Assembly: GCA_038204465.1 (NCBI GenBank)
Contig: JBBRCX010000018.1
Span: 1-51,793, forward strand
Direction: 5' to 3'
DNA from: JBBRCX01 sp038204465
GTDB taxonomy: Bacteria; Planctomycetota; Phycisphaerae; Tepidisphaerales; Tepidisphaeraceae
DNA: 51,793 nucleotides
Shown here: in pieces, positions 14,732 to 22,466 of the stretch
Numbering within the stretch: the stretch's first letter is position 1
Layout of the letters: each line of letters begins with the position of its first letter
Translations under genes and position numbers: made by a program
Notes under the pieces: generated by a model
Seen by the model: only the letters and a program-made list of their open reading frames with translations
Databases searched by the model: none
Told to the model about the DNA's origin: nothing

Positions 14732-17649
14732 TCGATCTCGTGGAACAGATGTATCCAGGCGACGGCTTTGCGTTGCTGGCGCTGAATATCACGGTCCAGG
14801 TATGCGGCGTTGTTCTGCTGGCGAAGGTGATGTCTTTGTGCGTCCGCCGAAACGCCGCGGCACGGCACGCGATCTGGCTGTGCGCGCTTGCGTGCGTGAC
14901 GATATCGCCACTGCTCGCCTGGGCGATGCATCATGTTGATCTGCCGGTTCTGCGATGGTCGCCCCTTACGCGGACGTTGCAGCCGGTAGATGCTCCGCAA
15001 CCGCATCGAGCTGTTACGGACTCTCCCGCGATGGTTCAGGATGTGCCAAGCCTGCACGCTGTCCAGTCGGGGATCGAAGAACATGCGCCGCCTGCGGAAG
15101 CATTGCCTCAGCCAAACCCAGAGCCACTCCCACCCCAGCGCGTCCACGCGATCATCAGTTGCCTGATGCTCGTGTGGCTGGCGGGGGCCACGCTGTTGAT
15201 GGGACGGCTCCTGGTCGGGCTTTGGTGCTTGCGCTCACTGGGCAAAACGCTCATACCGATGCCGGATGCTGTCGCGCATGCGATGTCGCTGATGCCCCAG
15301 CCGCCGCGCGGGATGCACGCGCCCATGGTGGCCTCTTCAGATCGGATCAGCGGACCGATCAGCATCGGGCTATTGCGACCGATCATCGTCCTGCCGGCCG
15401 CTCTGCTCGGTCAACTCGACGCCGAGAAGTCGAGCGCTGTCCTCGCCCACGAACTGGCTCACATCGTGCGGCGCGATCAGGTTGTCGGCCTCGTGCAGCG
15501 GCTGGTGACGATCGGCTTATGGCCGGTGGTGCTTGTGCATCTGCTGAACCGCGAGCTGGATCGCTCGCGCGAAGAGGTGTGTGATAACTATGCGCTGCAA
15601 GGCCGGTCCCCAACGAGCTATGCCGCGACGCTCCTCTGGCTGAGCGAAACAATAGCAGCCCGTCGCGCTTCACTGCCCCTGACCGCGGCCATGGCGTCAT
15701 ATCTTCCGCTGCGCCGCCGCGTGCAGAAACTGTTGGACCCGCGCCGCAGCCCCAGCATGCGCGCGCCGCGAGCTGCCGTCACACTTTCGTTGCTGATCCT
15801 GGCATCTGCCGGAATGACCCTTGCGGCAGCAGGACGCGATGCATCCCCGCCGGCAAGTCGCGCTGCGGGCGCGTCACAACCCGCATTCACGCAACCCGCG
15901 ACAACACAGCCCGCGACAACGCGCGCCCTCGGCCGAAGTGCTTCATTCGACGTGCTGTGCGTAAACGAGGCAGGCGAGCCGCTCGCTAACGTGCATGTCT
16001 ACGTCATGCATTTCGTGTTTCATTCAAGAAACCTGTGGGATCATACACCAAGTGTGATCGGTCCGATCCAGACAGATGCAAAGGGGCTGGCGCGTCTCAC
16101 AGACCTCGCCCAACCCATGCTGGGTGATCGCGGCTTTGATCAACACATCTTCGCACGCGTCTCCGGAAAAATGATCGGCGGCGGCTTTCGCAGCAGCTTT
16201 TGGCAGAAAGAGGACGTCAAGCCGTTCAGGGTCCGGCTCGTGGACGCACAGCCGCTCAAAGGCACGGTGGTGATTCCCCCGGGCTTTGATGTGAAGAAGG
16301 TAGAGATCACATTCCTTGGCTTTCGCATTGATGCCCATGCCGGCCAGTTCGACTCGGGTGTGACGTACACGGGCATCGCGCAAGGCCTGCTGCCGGCTGT
16401 GTTCGAGCATAAGGTAGATGCTGACGGAAGCTTCACCATTCCGGAGGTCCCAAAAGCAGGCCACTATTACACACGCGCCGTCGCGCCGGGCTTGGCCGAG
16501 GCGCAATACCCGCTGAATGGCGAAGCCGGTATCCCCGCATTGGAGTCGGGGCTGACACTGGAGATGAAGCGAGAAGGGATCATCGAAGGAACACTGCTGT
16601 ATGCCGACAGCGGGAAGCCCGCATCCGGCCAGAAGCTCCTCGCGGTGTCGTTTCACAACGTTGGCGTTGCACTTGGTCACGAAGGCGTTGTGGACGGCGC
16701 AGGCAAGTTTCGCATCCACGGGCTGGCCGAGAATCACTACTTGCTAGCAACCATCTCGCAAAATCGAGGCCCCTGGACAATGCCGGTGCGCACCAACGTA
16801 GAGGTGAAGGCAGGCGCGACCACCGGCGGGCTTGATCTGCGGCTCGAGCCGGGCGCAATCGTGAGCGGAAAAGTTCTGGATGTTGAGTCGGGCGCGCCGG
16901 TGGCTGGCGCGGTTCTCTGGGCCATGAATCCATCGGTCGGCGAAGACTATGGGGTGGATGATACCGCCAGCGACGGCGCCGGCGAGTTTCACATGCGCGT
17001 TCCAAGCGGCTCATCCAGCGTCTACGTCAACGCACCGCCACCGGGTTATTCCCATGTCGACCGCAACCTGCAATTGAAGGTGAACGTAAAGCCAGGCCAG
17101 AGGGAAGCGGGACCATTGGAATTAAAGTTGCGGGCATTGCCGAGCGCACGCAAGTTTATTCCCGGGGACGTGGTGATGGTGAGCGTGGAGGGGCTGTCTG
17201 GTGGCGGCTCAAACTGGGAGAACATCCGTCGCGTTGCCTCTGATGGATCGATAAGCCTGCCCAGGATTGGCGCGCTTCCGCTCAAAGGCCTGACGAGCGA
17301 GCAAGCTTGCGAACGCGTTGCCGGCTCCTACATCGAAAGGAAAATTCTTCGCGCCCCTAAGGTGAGCATTGAGTTGCGAAAACACAGCGACCCTGAGCAC
17401 GCCTACGCGGACCCCGTGCTCAAGTCAGGGGAATCCATCGTCGTCAAAATCTCGGAGGCTTCCTATTACGGGGAAGCATGGACCAAAAAGCTGAAGATCG
17501 ACGACGCCGGCGAGATACCGATCCCTCACGTTGACCGGCTGAAGGTGAGCGGCCTCACGACCAACCAGGTCGAACAGAAGATCGCCGACGCGCTCACCGA
17601 GCCGGATGTGACCGTCAACTTGAACGCGGACGAGCTATTGAGGCCGTAA
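14728..17649 (+). CDS. BlaR1-type M56 metalloprotease fused to carboxypeptidase-regulatory-like and export-like domains
   Basis: 973 residues. Residues 1-340 form an M56 membrane protease: TM helices near 16-36, 48-66, 141-170 and 215-235; zinc motif HELAH at 241-245; third-ligand region SREEVCDNYA near 280. A last TM (about 351-368) leads out to a Gln/Pro/Thr-rich linker with TQPATTQPATT. The outer part holds Ig-like carboxypeptidase-regulatory-type domains (about 405-505, 615-700, 706-800: GAIVSGKVLDVESGAPVAGA), then two Wza-type polysaccharide-export-like repeats (about 809-885: FIPGDVVMVSVEG and DGSISLPRIGALPLKGLTSE; about 896-968: DDAGEIPIPHVDRLKVSGLT). The penicillin-binding sensor of BlaR1 is absent. 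By analogy it would cleave the coupled repressor in response to a signal from the outer domains; the ligand is unknown. Confidence 0.85.
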   Translation: MIDLVEQMYPGDGFALLALNITVQVCGVVLLAKVMSLCVRRNAAARHAIWLCALACVTISPLLAWAMHHVDLPVLRWSPLTRTLQPVDAPQPHRAVTDSPAMVQDVPSLHAVQSGIEEHAPPAEALPQPNPEPLPPQRVHAIISCLMLVWLAGATLLMGRLLVGLWCLRSLGKTLIPMPDAVAHAMSLMPQPPRGMHAPMVASSDRISGPISIGLLRPIIVLPAALLGQLDAEKSSAVLAHELAHIVRRDQVVGLVQRLVTIGLWPVVLVHLLNRELDRSREEVCDNYALQGRSPTSYAATLLWLSETIAARRASLPLTAAMASYLPLRRRVQKLLDPRRSPSMRAPRAAVTLSLLILASAGMTLAAAGRDASPPASRAAGASQPAFTQPATTQPATTRALGRSASFDVLCVNEAGEPLANVHVYVMHFVFHSRNLWDHTPSVIGPIQTDAKGLARLTDLAQPMLGDRGFDQHIFARVSGKMIGGGFRSSFWQKEDVKPFRVRLVDAQPLKGTVVIPPGFDVKKVEITFLGFRIDAHAGQFDSGVTYTGIAQGLLPAVFEHKVDADGSFTIPEVPKAGHYYTRAVAPGLAEAQYPLNGEAGIPALESGLTLEMKREGIIEGTLLYADSGKPASGQKLLAVSFHNVGVALGHEGVVDGAGKFRIHGLAENHYLLATISQNRGPWTMPVRTNVEVKAGATTGGLDLRLEPGAIVSGKVLDVESGAPVAGAVLWAMNPSVGEDYGVDDTASDGAGEFHMRVPSGSSSVYVNAPPPGYSHVDRNLQLKVNVKPGQREAGPLELKLRALPSARKFIPGDVVMVSVEGLSGGGSNWENIRRVASDGSISLPRIGALPLKGLTSEQACERVAGSYIERKILRAPKVSIELRKHSDPEHAYADPVLKSGESIVVKISEASYYGEAWTKKLKIDDAGEIPIPHVDRLKVSGLTTNQVEQKIADALTEPDVTVNLNADELLRP

Positions 17650-17756
17650 GCCAGCCGGTTCGGCGTAATTGCGGACTGGTCCTGGCGAGGCTTGGGCGGG
17701 GCTGCGTTCGTCGGGGTGCTGTTGTGCATTGGTTGATGTGGAAGTTAAGCATTGAG

Positions 17757-17783
17757 CGGCACGGTCGAGACGCCCGTGTTACG
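17757..17783. repeat. Degenerate copy of the GC palindromic repeat
   Basis: GGCACGGTCGAGACGCCCGT and the following GTTAC are, on the reverse strand, GTAACACGGGCGTC followed by TCGACCGTGCC. This aligns with the unit of the doublet at 10869-11000 (GTAGCACGGGCGTC then CCGCCCGTG). The hairpin arm is imperfect. A further related stretch, GGTGCCACGGCGGGTGCTC, lies at about 17789-17807. Confidence 0.55.
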
Positions 17784-17815
17784 AACCGGTGCCACGGCGG
17801 GTGCTCTATCAGAGG

Positions 17816-17844
17816 TTGACTTTAGTCAGGAAAGAATGTAGAAT
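17816..17844 (+). promoter_or_regulatory. Strong sigma-70-type promoter upstream of the sigma factor
   Basis: TTGACT (17816-17821), a 17-base spacer and TAGAAT (17839-17844) match the TTGACA/TATAAT consensus at 5/6 and 5/6 with optimal spacing. It points at the sigma factor gene and would give a leader of about 290 bases. This is the best consensus promoter I found in the window. Confidence 0.75.
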
Positions 17845-17979
17845 GAAGTCGTTGCTTCCTGGCGTAGTCGCACCGGGCGCCTTGGGGAAGTCGCGGCGAT
17901 CACGCTGAACGCGGAATCTCCGCCGCAGTCGTTCGGCCGGTCCTGGAACGCGGCGCGCGGGGGGCAGAGGTCTCCTGGG

Positions 17980-18019
17980 TTCACCGAAGCCCACCAAAAC
18001 CCACCAAAGCCCACCATGG
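17980..18019. repeat. Short 10-bp tandem repeat in the sigma-factor leader
   Basis: Successive 10-base units read TTCACCGAAG, CCCACCAAAA, CCCACCAAAG and CCCACCATGG, a core of CCACCAAA repeated with 10-base periodicity. It lies about 120-160 bases before the chosen start of the sigma factor and about 140 bases after the promoter. Its role, if any, is unknown. Confidence 0.65.
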
Positions 18020-18140
18020 CTTGCTCGAGATGGCGACCGCGGGCGCTTGACCGATGCGAATCGCGTGCCGATCCTTCGGGGCCGATGATCTGGCTCGGTT
18101 GAGGAAACTGGGGAAAATTGCGGGGAAAAACGGGTTGTCA

Positions 18141-19841
18141 ATGAACTCTAACCTTGACCCGCGGAGCGGACCGCGGGATAATGACGGGGTGGCGAAGTTC
18201 CGCATCGATAGTGTCGCGGACCTGGCGCGGCAGATGCAGTTCACGCCGCAGGAGACGCGCTCTAGCCAAATCACGGCGGCGGAAGAGCTTCTGCATTCGC
18301 TCGATCCCGACAAAGCCTACCCGCTCGAATTCATCATCTATCGGATCACGGGATATCGGCCGAAGAAGGTCGATGAAGACCTGTTGACCGGGGTCGCGCT
18401 GCAGCACGATCTTGGCCTGCTGATTGAGAAGGTGTCGGACACGCTCGACTTGCACGCCGAGCGGCTGGCCGAGCCCGTGCTGAGCATCGACGACGTGACC
18501 GAGCGGTTCAACGTCACGAGCAAGACCATTCAGCGTTGGCGGCGTCGCGGGCTGCCGGCGCGGCGGTTCCTGTTTCCCGACGGCAAGCGGCGGGTCGGGT
18601 TTCTGCTCGGGAGCGTCGAGCGCTTCTTCAGCGGGCATCGCGACCAGGTCGCGCGCGGGATGAACTTCTCGCAGCTGGACGACGCGGAGCGCGACCAGAT
18701 CCTGCGCCGTGCGCGGCGGCTGGCGATTCACTGCCAGTGCTGCACCGGGGAAATCGCGCGGCGCGTGGCGCGGAAGCTGAACCGCTCGCCCATCACCATC
18801 CTGCACACGATCCGCAAGCACGACCAGCTTCACCCGGAAGCATCGGTCTTCCCGAATGCGGCGGAGCCGCTGGGAGAAGAGGAGCGGGCGCGGATCCTTC
18901 GCGGGTTCCGCCGGGGGCTGGCGATCGGCGCGCTGGCGAAGCGTTCGTGCCGCCCGCGATCGGCGATCTACCGGCTGATCCTCGACGAGCGCCTGAGCCG
19001 GCTCAACAAGCGGAAGGTGAAGTTCATCGATGACCCGCTGTATCACCAGGCGGATGCGGACCAGGTGGTGCGCGAGATCGCCTCGCAGCAGGACCTGATG
19101 GCGGTGACGCGGCCGGAAGATGGGCGCGTGCCGCGCGATCTGCCGGCGTATCTGCAGGAGCTGTATCGCACGCCGCTGCTCTCGCCGGCGCGGGAGCGGG
19201 CGCTTTTCCTGGAATTCAATTTCCACAAGTATCGCTTCGTGACGGCCCGGCGGGAGCTGGAGCCGCAGTTTGCCCGCTCGCGCGACTTGAACGTGCTGGA
19301 GGAACAGCATCGGCGGGCGACGGAGACGAAGAACGCGATCGTGAGGGCGAACCTGCGGCTCGTGGTGAGCATCGCTCGCAAACACCTGCGGCAGGGCTTG
19401 TCGCTGATGGAGCTGATCAGCGACGGCAACATCACGCTGATGCGGGCAGTCGAGAGCTTCGACGTGCACCGCGGGCACCGTTTCAGCACCTACGCGACCT
19501 TGGCGCTGATGAAGGGTTTCGCCCGCAGCGTACCGGCGATGCTGGCGGCGACCCGCGGCTCGAGCGGCGACCCGGCGCTGTTGGCCGACGTGCCCGACCG
19601 CCGGATGGGGAGCCTGAACGAGCGCTTCCTCGCCCGCGAGCAGGTTGGGGAGCTTCTATCACACCTCGACGACCGCGAGCGAAGCGTGCTTCTGTCGTAC
19701 TATGGCCTTGGCGCCGAAGCGATGCCGGCCACCTACGAGCAAGTGGGACGGCGGCTGGGGCTTTCCAAGCAGCGCGTGCGGCAGATCGAGCAGACCGCGC
19801 TGGCGAAGCTGCGATCGGCGATCGACGCTTCCACGGATTAG
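18141..19841 (+). CDS. Long sigma-70 family RNA polymerase sigma factor with N-terminal HTH domains
   Basis: 566 residues. The C-terminal part is a group 3/4-like sigma factor: region 2 at about 395-465 (IVRANLRLVVSIARKHLRQG, then LMELISDGNITLMRAVESFD, then RFSTYATLALMKG) and region 4 at about 505-560 (HLDDRERSVLLSYYGL, then TYEQVGRRLGLSKQRVRQIE). The first approximately 390 residues replace region 1. They include a MerR/excisionase-type HTH at about 114-140 (LSIDDVTERFNVTSKTIQRW, then RRRGLPARRF) and two more helical segments that look like HTHs (about 190-225, 247-285). CxC at 198-200 (HCQCC) is a possible metal site. Long sigma factors of this form are known in Phycisphaerae-type planctomycetes; their regulons are not known to me. 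The start at 18141 is chosen because residues before it do not resemble protein. Confidence 0.85.
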   Translation: MNSNLDPRSGPRDNDGVAKFRIDSVADLARQMQFTPQETRSSQITAAEELLHSLDPDKAYPLEFIIYRITGYRPKKVDEDLLTGVALQHDLGLLIEKVSDTLDLHAERLAEPVLSIDDVTERFNVTSKTIQRWRRRGLPARRFLFPDGKRRVGFLLGSVERFFSGHRDQVARGMNFSQLDDAERDQILRRARRLAIHCQCCTGEIARRVARKLNRSPITILHTIRKHDQLHPEASVFPNAAEPLGEEERARILRGFRRGLAIGALAKRSCRPRSAIYRLILDERLSRLNKRKVKFIDDPLYHQADADQVVREIASQQDLMAVTRPEDGRVPRDLPAYLQELYRTPLLSPARERALFLEFNFHKYRFVTARRELEPQFARSRDLNVLEEQHRRATETKNAIVRANLRLVVSIARKHLRQGLSLMELISDGNITLMRAVESFDVHRGHRFSTYATLALMKGFARSVPAMLAATRGSSGDPALLADVPDRRMGSLNERFLAREQVGELLSHLDDRERSVLLSYYGLGAEAMPATYEQVGRRLGLSKQRVRQIEQTALAKLRSAIDASTD

Positions 19842-19876
19842 TCACTTCCTTTATCGCACCGACTCGGCTCGGTAAT

Positions 19877-19915
19877 CGAGATTGGCGCAGCGGTGCCGCG
19901 TTTTTTGCAATCTCG
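19877..19915 (+). terminator. Possible terminator after the sigma factor
   Basis: CGAGATTG (19877-19884) and CAATCTCG (19908-19915) form a perfect 8-bp inverted repeat. Between them are a GCGG/CCGC mini-hairpin and a T6 run (19901-19906). Either the inner hairpin plus T-run is an intrinsic terminator, or the outer dyad is a separate structure. It begins 36 bases past the sigma-factor stop. Confidence 0.45.
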
Positions 19916-19935
19916 CAAGCGCGAAGATTCCCGGA

Positions 19936-20187
19936 TTACGTCAGGACGTGAAACACACCCTTGAGCAAGGAGAACAGCAGGGCGATGACGCCGATTCCGA
20001 CGGCGGCGATGCTGAGGATACCGCCGCTGACTCTCGGCGAGGCTGAGCGAAGAAAACCAAACAGGCCGAAAAGAATCGCGAGGATGGCCAGGACGATCCC
20101 CCAGAACGAGTGGTAAACGAAGAAGCTGCCAACCGCGCAGACGATGCCGAGGACGGCGGCGATGCTGCGGTGCTGATCTGACGCCAT
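19936..20187 (-). CDS. Small multi-pass membrane protein
   Basis: 83 residues from the ATG at 20187. A GGAG Shine-Dalgarno lies 6 bases before this ATG, so I prefer it to the upstream TTG at 20199. Three hydrophobic segments fill most of the protein: SIAAVLGIVCAVGSFFVYH, FWGIVLAILAILFGLFGF, and GGILSIAAVGIGVIALLFSL. The pattern (short helices separated by SPRVSGG-type turns) resembles DUF4190-like or similar small integral membrane proteins, but I cannot assign a function. It lies downstream of galE on the same strand, 90 bases away, and may be co-transcribed. Confidence 0.75.
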   Translation of the reverse strand: MASDQHRSIAAVLGIVCAVGSFFVYHSFWGIVLAILAILFGLFGFLRSASPRVSGGILSIAAVGIGVIALLFSLLKGVFHVLT

Positions 20188-20277
20188 AGGGTTCTCCAAT
20201 TCAAAGCAGTGACTCTAATGCGGGGAGAGGGCAAACCGGCAGCCGGAAAATATGGGGCATGAGAAGGCGCTCTATGT

Positions 20278-21288
20278 TCACCGTGGTGCTGAGGGTTCAT
20301 TGCGGTAGCCACGCGGGTGTTTCGAGAACCAGTTCCAGGCGGAGCGGATGATCGTTTCCGGGTCCGTGTACTTCGCTTCCCATCCGAGGAGGCGCCTGGC
20401 CCTGGAGGGGTCTGCGAAGAGGGCGATGGCATCGCCCGGGCGGCGCGGGCCGTAGGTGACGGGGGCGCTCTTCCCGCTGACCTTCTCCGCGGTCCTGATG
20501 ATCTCCTTCACGGAGAAGCCGTTGCCGGTTCCGAGGTTGCAGATGATGGGCTCGCCCTCCTTGAGGCGTTCCATCGCGCGGATGTGGGCATCGGCGAGAT
20601 CGTCAACATGGATGTAGTCACGGATGTTGGTGCCGTCCTTCGTTGGATAATCGGTGCCGAAGACGGTGATGCCGGGGCGGATGCCGAGGATCGCCTGAAG
20701 GACGACGGGGATGAGATGGGTTTCGGGGTCGTGGTCTTCGCCAAGGGAACCGTCCATCGCGCAGCCGCTGGCGTTGAAATAGCGGAGGGCGGCGAATTTG
20801 AAGGGTTTCCAGGCGAGTGGGAGGTCCTGAAGGATCTGCTCGACCATGAGCTTGCTGCGGCCGTAGGGCGAGACGGGGGCTTTCTTTTCGTTTTCTGTGA
20901 TGGGGACCGTGTCAGGATCGCCATAGACGGCGCAGGTGCTGCTGAAGACGAAACGCTCGACGCCGGCCTGCTGCATGCACTGCAAAACGCTGATCGTGGT
21001 GGCGACGTTGTTCTGGTAGTAGAGCAGGGGTTTCTCGACGCTCTCGCCAACGTAGGCATAGGCGGCGAAGTGCATCACGGTGTCGATCTTGTGGTCGCGC
21101 AAGGCGGTGGTGAGGGTGGACTGATCGTTCAGGTCGGCGGCGATGGCGGGAACCTTGAGGACGTCGATCACCGAGCGGTGCCCGCGCGAGAGGTTGTCGT
21201 AAATGATCGGCACGTGGCCGGCTTCCTGGAGCCGCTTGACCGTATGCGATCCGATGTATCCGGCGCCGCCGGCGACCAGCACGTTCAT
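20278..21288 (-). CDS. galE: UDP-glucose 4-epimerase
   Basis: 336-residue extended short-chain dehydrogenase/reductase interconverting UDP-glucose and UDP-galactose with tightly bound NAD. The NAD-binding GGAGYIGSH is at 7-15, FSSTCAVYGDP at about 115-125 carries the catalytic Ser/Thr, and YGRSK gives the YxxxK pair (Y142, K146). ALRYFNASGCAMDG and RDYIHVDDLADAHI are the usual GalE substrate-binding elements. The length matches the family. It supplies sugar nucleotides for the glycosyltransferases of this region. Upstream on the minus strand there is a TATACT -10-like element but no convincing -35. Confidence 0.95.
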   Translation of the reverse strand: MNVLVAGGAGYIGSHTVKRLQEAGHVPIIYDNLSRGHRSVIDVLKVPAIAADLNDQSTLTTALRDHKIDTVMHFAAYAYVGESVEKPLLYYQNNVATTISVLQCMQQAGVERFVFSSTCAVYGDPDTVPITENEKKAPVSPYGRSKLMVEQILQDLPLAWKPFKFAALRYFNASGCAMDGSLGEDHDPETHLIPVVLQAILGIRPGITVFGTDYPTKDGTNIRDYIHVDDLADAHIRAMERLKEGEPIICNLGTGNGFSVKEIIRTAEKVSGKSAPVTYGPRRPGDAIALFADPSRARRLLGWEAKYTDPETIIRSAWNWFSKHPRGYRNEPSAPR

Positions 21289-21450
21289 CCATCACTCCTT
21301 GGGTCCGGCGGGCGAGTATAGGAAAAGCGAGCCGGTGCCCATAGCTGAGGAATTTGGGAACACACGCCTATTGGGGGATGGTCGACGACTGCCATGCGGT
21401 TGGCGAGAGGCTCGGCCGCGCGGGTGAGAGGCCGGCGGCCGCGGCGCGAC

Positions 21451-21496
21451 GCGAGGCCTCGCAAATTTGGATTGCGCGCGATATAGTGACGTCACT
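21451..21496. promoter_or_regulatory. Cluster of perfect palindromes upstream of the secreted protein gene
   Basis: Two perfect 12-bp palindromes, GCGAGGCCTCGC (21451-21462) and AGTGACGTCACT (21485-21496), lie 74-119 bases before the ATG at 21570, with CAAATTTG (21462-21469) between them. TATAGT (21482-21487) overlaps the second palindrome and could be a -10, but no good -35 is at the right distance. The arrangement suggests operators for a dimeric regulator. This is a 281-base divergent intergenic region between galE and the secreted protein; the rest holds nothing I recognise. Confidence 0.4.
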
Positions 21497-21569
21497 CACG
21501 TCAGAGGCTCGGAGAGCCGCCCCTCCCCGCCGGGAATGGATTCTGGGCGAATTGAGGTCGGAGAACTGA

Positions 21570-22193
21570 ATGTACCGCCGTTCTGTGTCGTGCGTCCTGG
21601 CCCTGATGGCCGGGTGCTTCGCGTGCGGTCTGTCCGCATCCGCGTCCGCGGGTCTGCAGATCGTCGATCAATCCGTGCGCGTCGGGCTCAGGAATGCGCG
21701 CGCAGACTTTGCGCTGACCTTCAACCAGCCGCCGCTCAGCGAGCTGCTGACGGTGGACGAGTTTGACCGTCCGCAAGGCTCGTTCCAGTACGAGATCAAC
21801 CCGGATTGGGACGGCGATCCGCGGCACGATCCGCTGGATCATGTGAGCGTCATCATTCGAGGCGACGAGATCCGGATCGCGAACGACCTGCGGATTCGCG
21901 ACGTCGCGCCAGCGGTTCCCGAACCGATCGCGGGGGGGTGGGGAAAGATCCGCGGGAAAGTCCCCTTCGCCGTTTCGGGCGACACGCTGAGTTTCAGCGT
22001 GCCGCTGAAGCTGATCGGCGACAATGACGGCGTTTTTGGGTATCGGGTCTTCAGCACCGACTTCGGCCAGACCGAGACGATGCTGCAGAGCCAGGTCGTG
22101 CCGCTGGGCAGGACGGTGTGGGCAGGCTGCCTGCTACTCGCTGCGATTGCACTCTATTCCGCGCAACGACGCTGGGGCGGGGTGACTGCCTGA
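21570..22193 (+). CDS. Secreted protein with C-terminal membrane anchor
   Basis: 207 residues. Signal peptide: RRSVSCVLALMAGCFACGLS followed by an A-S-A-S-A cleavage region near residue 28. The mature part is beta-rich (LQIVDQSVRVGLRNARADFA, GDEIRIANDLRIRDVAP, SGDTLSFSVPLKLIGDNDG). The C-terminus has one hydrophobic helix (VWAGCLLLAAIALYSAQ) followed by RRW, a tripartite arrangement like envelope-sorted proteins (PEP-CTERM-like), though no PEP or VPEP motif precedes it. No family is recognised. A weak GC hairpin follows the stop. Confidence 0.72.
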   Translation: MYRRSVSCVLALMAGCFACGLSASASAGLQIVDQSVRVGLRNARADFALTFNQPPLSELLTVDEFDRPQGSFQYEINPDWDGDPRHDPLDHVSVIIRGDEIRIANDLRIRDVAPAVPEPIAGGWGKIRGKVPFAVSGDTLSFSVPLKLIGDNDGVFGYRVFSTDFGQTETMLQSQVVPLGRTVWAGCLLLAAIALYSAQRRWGGVTA

Positions 22194-22253
22194 AGCAGGG
22201 CGGCGACGCCCATGCTGCTTTGGCTGAGCGCGCCGGCGTGATGCGCGGAGCCT

Positions 22254-22465
22254 TTAAATCATTGCGCCGATCCGCCTCAAATATGCTACCGACTCCGCGA
22301 CCGCGTTGACGTAGACGGACTCGGGTTCGTCGGCGCCGGCGCGCTCGAGCTCCATGGTGTAGGGGCCGTGGAAGCCGCGGGGCGGCGAGCAGGCGGAAGA
22401 TTTCCGGGAACTCGACGACGCCCTGTCCGAGCGGCGGGAAGTTGAAGTCGTGATACCGGGCATCC
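22254..22465 (-). pseudogene. Frameshifted C-terminal remnant of a sugar phosphate isomerase/epimerase
   Basis: Two minus-strand frames together make the end of a xylose-isomerase-like TIM barrel. Frame A from about 22465 reads ARYHDFNFPPLGQGVVEFPE, then IFRLLAA; after a shift near 22376-22386, frame B reads GFHGPYTMELERAGADEPES and ends LRRIGAMI with TAA at 22256-22254. The combined HDFN..PLG.GVV.F......GF.GPY.MELE is the standard C-terminal pattern of that family. The upstream approximately 200 residues are missing; the remnant begins at the stop of the kinase-like gene, so a deletion joined them. Confidence 0.75.
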
Positions 22466-22466
22466 G

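Larger units (their letters stand above)
17650..18140. other. Long intergenic/leader region before the sigma factor
   Basis: 491 bases without a convincing gene. It holds a degenerate palindromic repeat copy, a strong promoter and a 10-bp tandem repeat, each listed separately. The frame of the sigma factor is open from 18054 (ATG) but the first 29 residues look non-coding. A 21-codon ORF (ATG at 17843, just at the -10) is probably chance. The distance from promoter to the chosen start gives a leader of about 290 bases, which is unusually long. Confidence 0.6.

Noticed and set aside
15901..15925. CAACCCGCGACAACACAGCCCGC-like tandem repeat as a possible CRISPR or mobile repeat
   Set aside because: It encodes the TQPATTQPATT linker of the M56 protein and has only about two copies; no CRISPR array exists in the window.
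18138..19478. 446-codon minus-strand frame
   Set aside because: Antisense of the sigma factor, whose regions 2 and 4 are unmistakable on the plus strand.
20240..20262. CCGGCAGCCGG hairpin as terminator of galE
   Set aside because: Stem of only 4 bp and three Ts after it; too weak.
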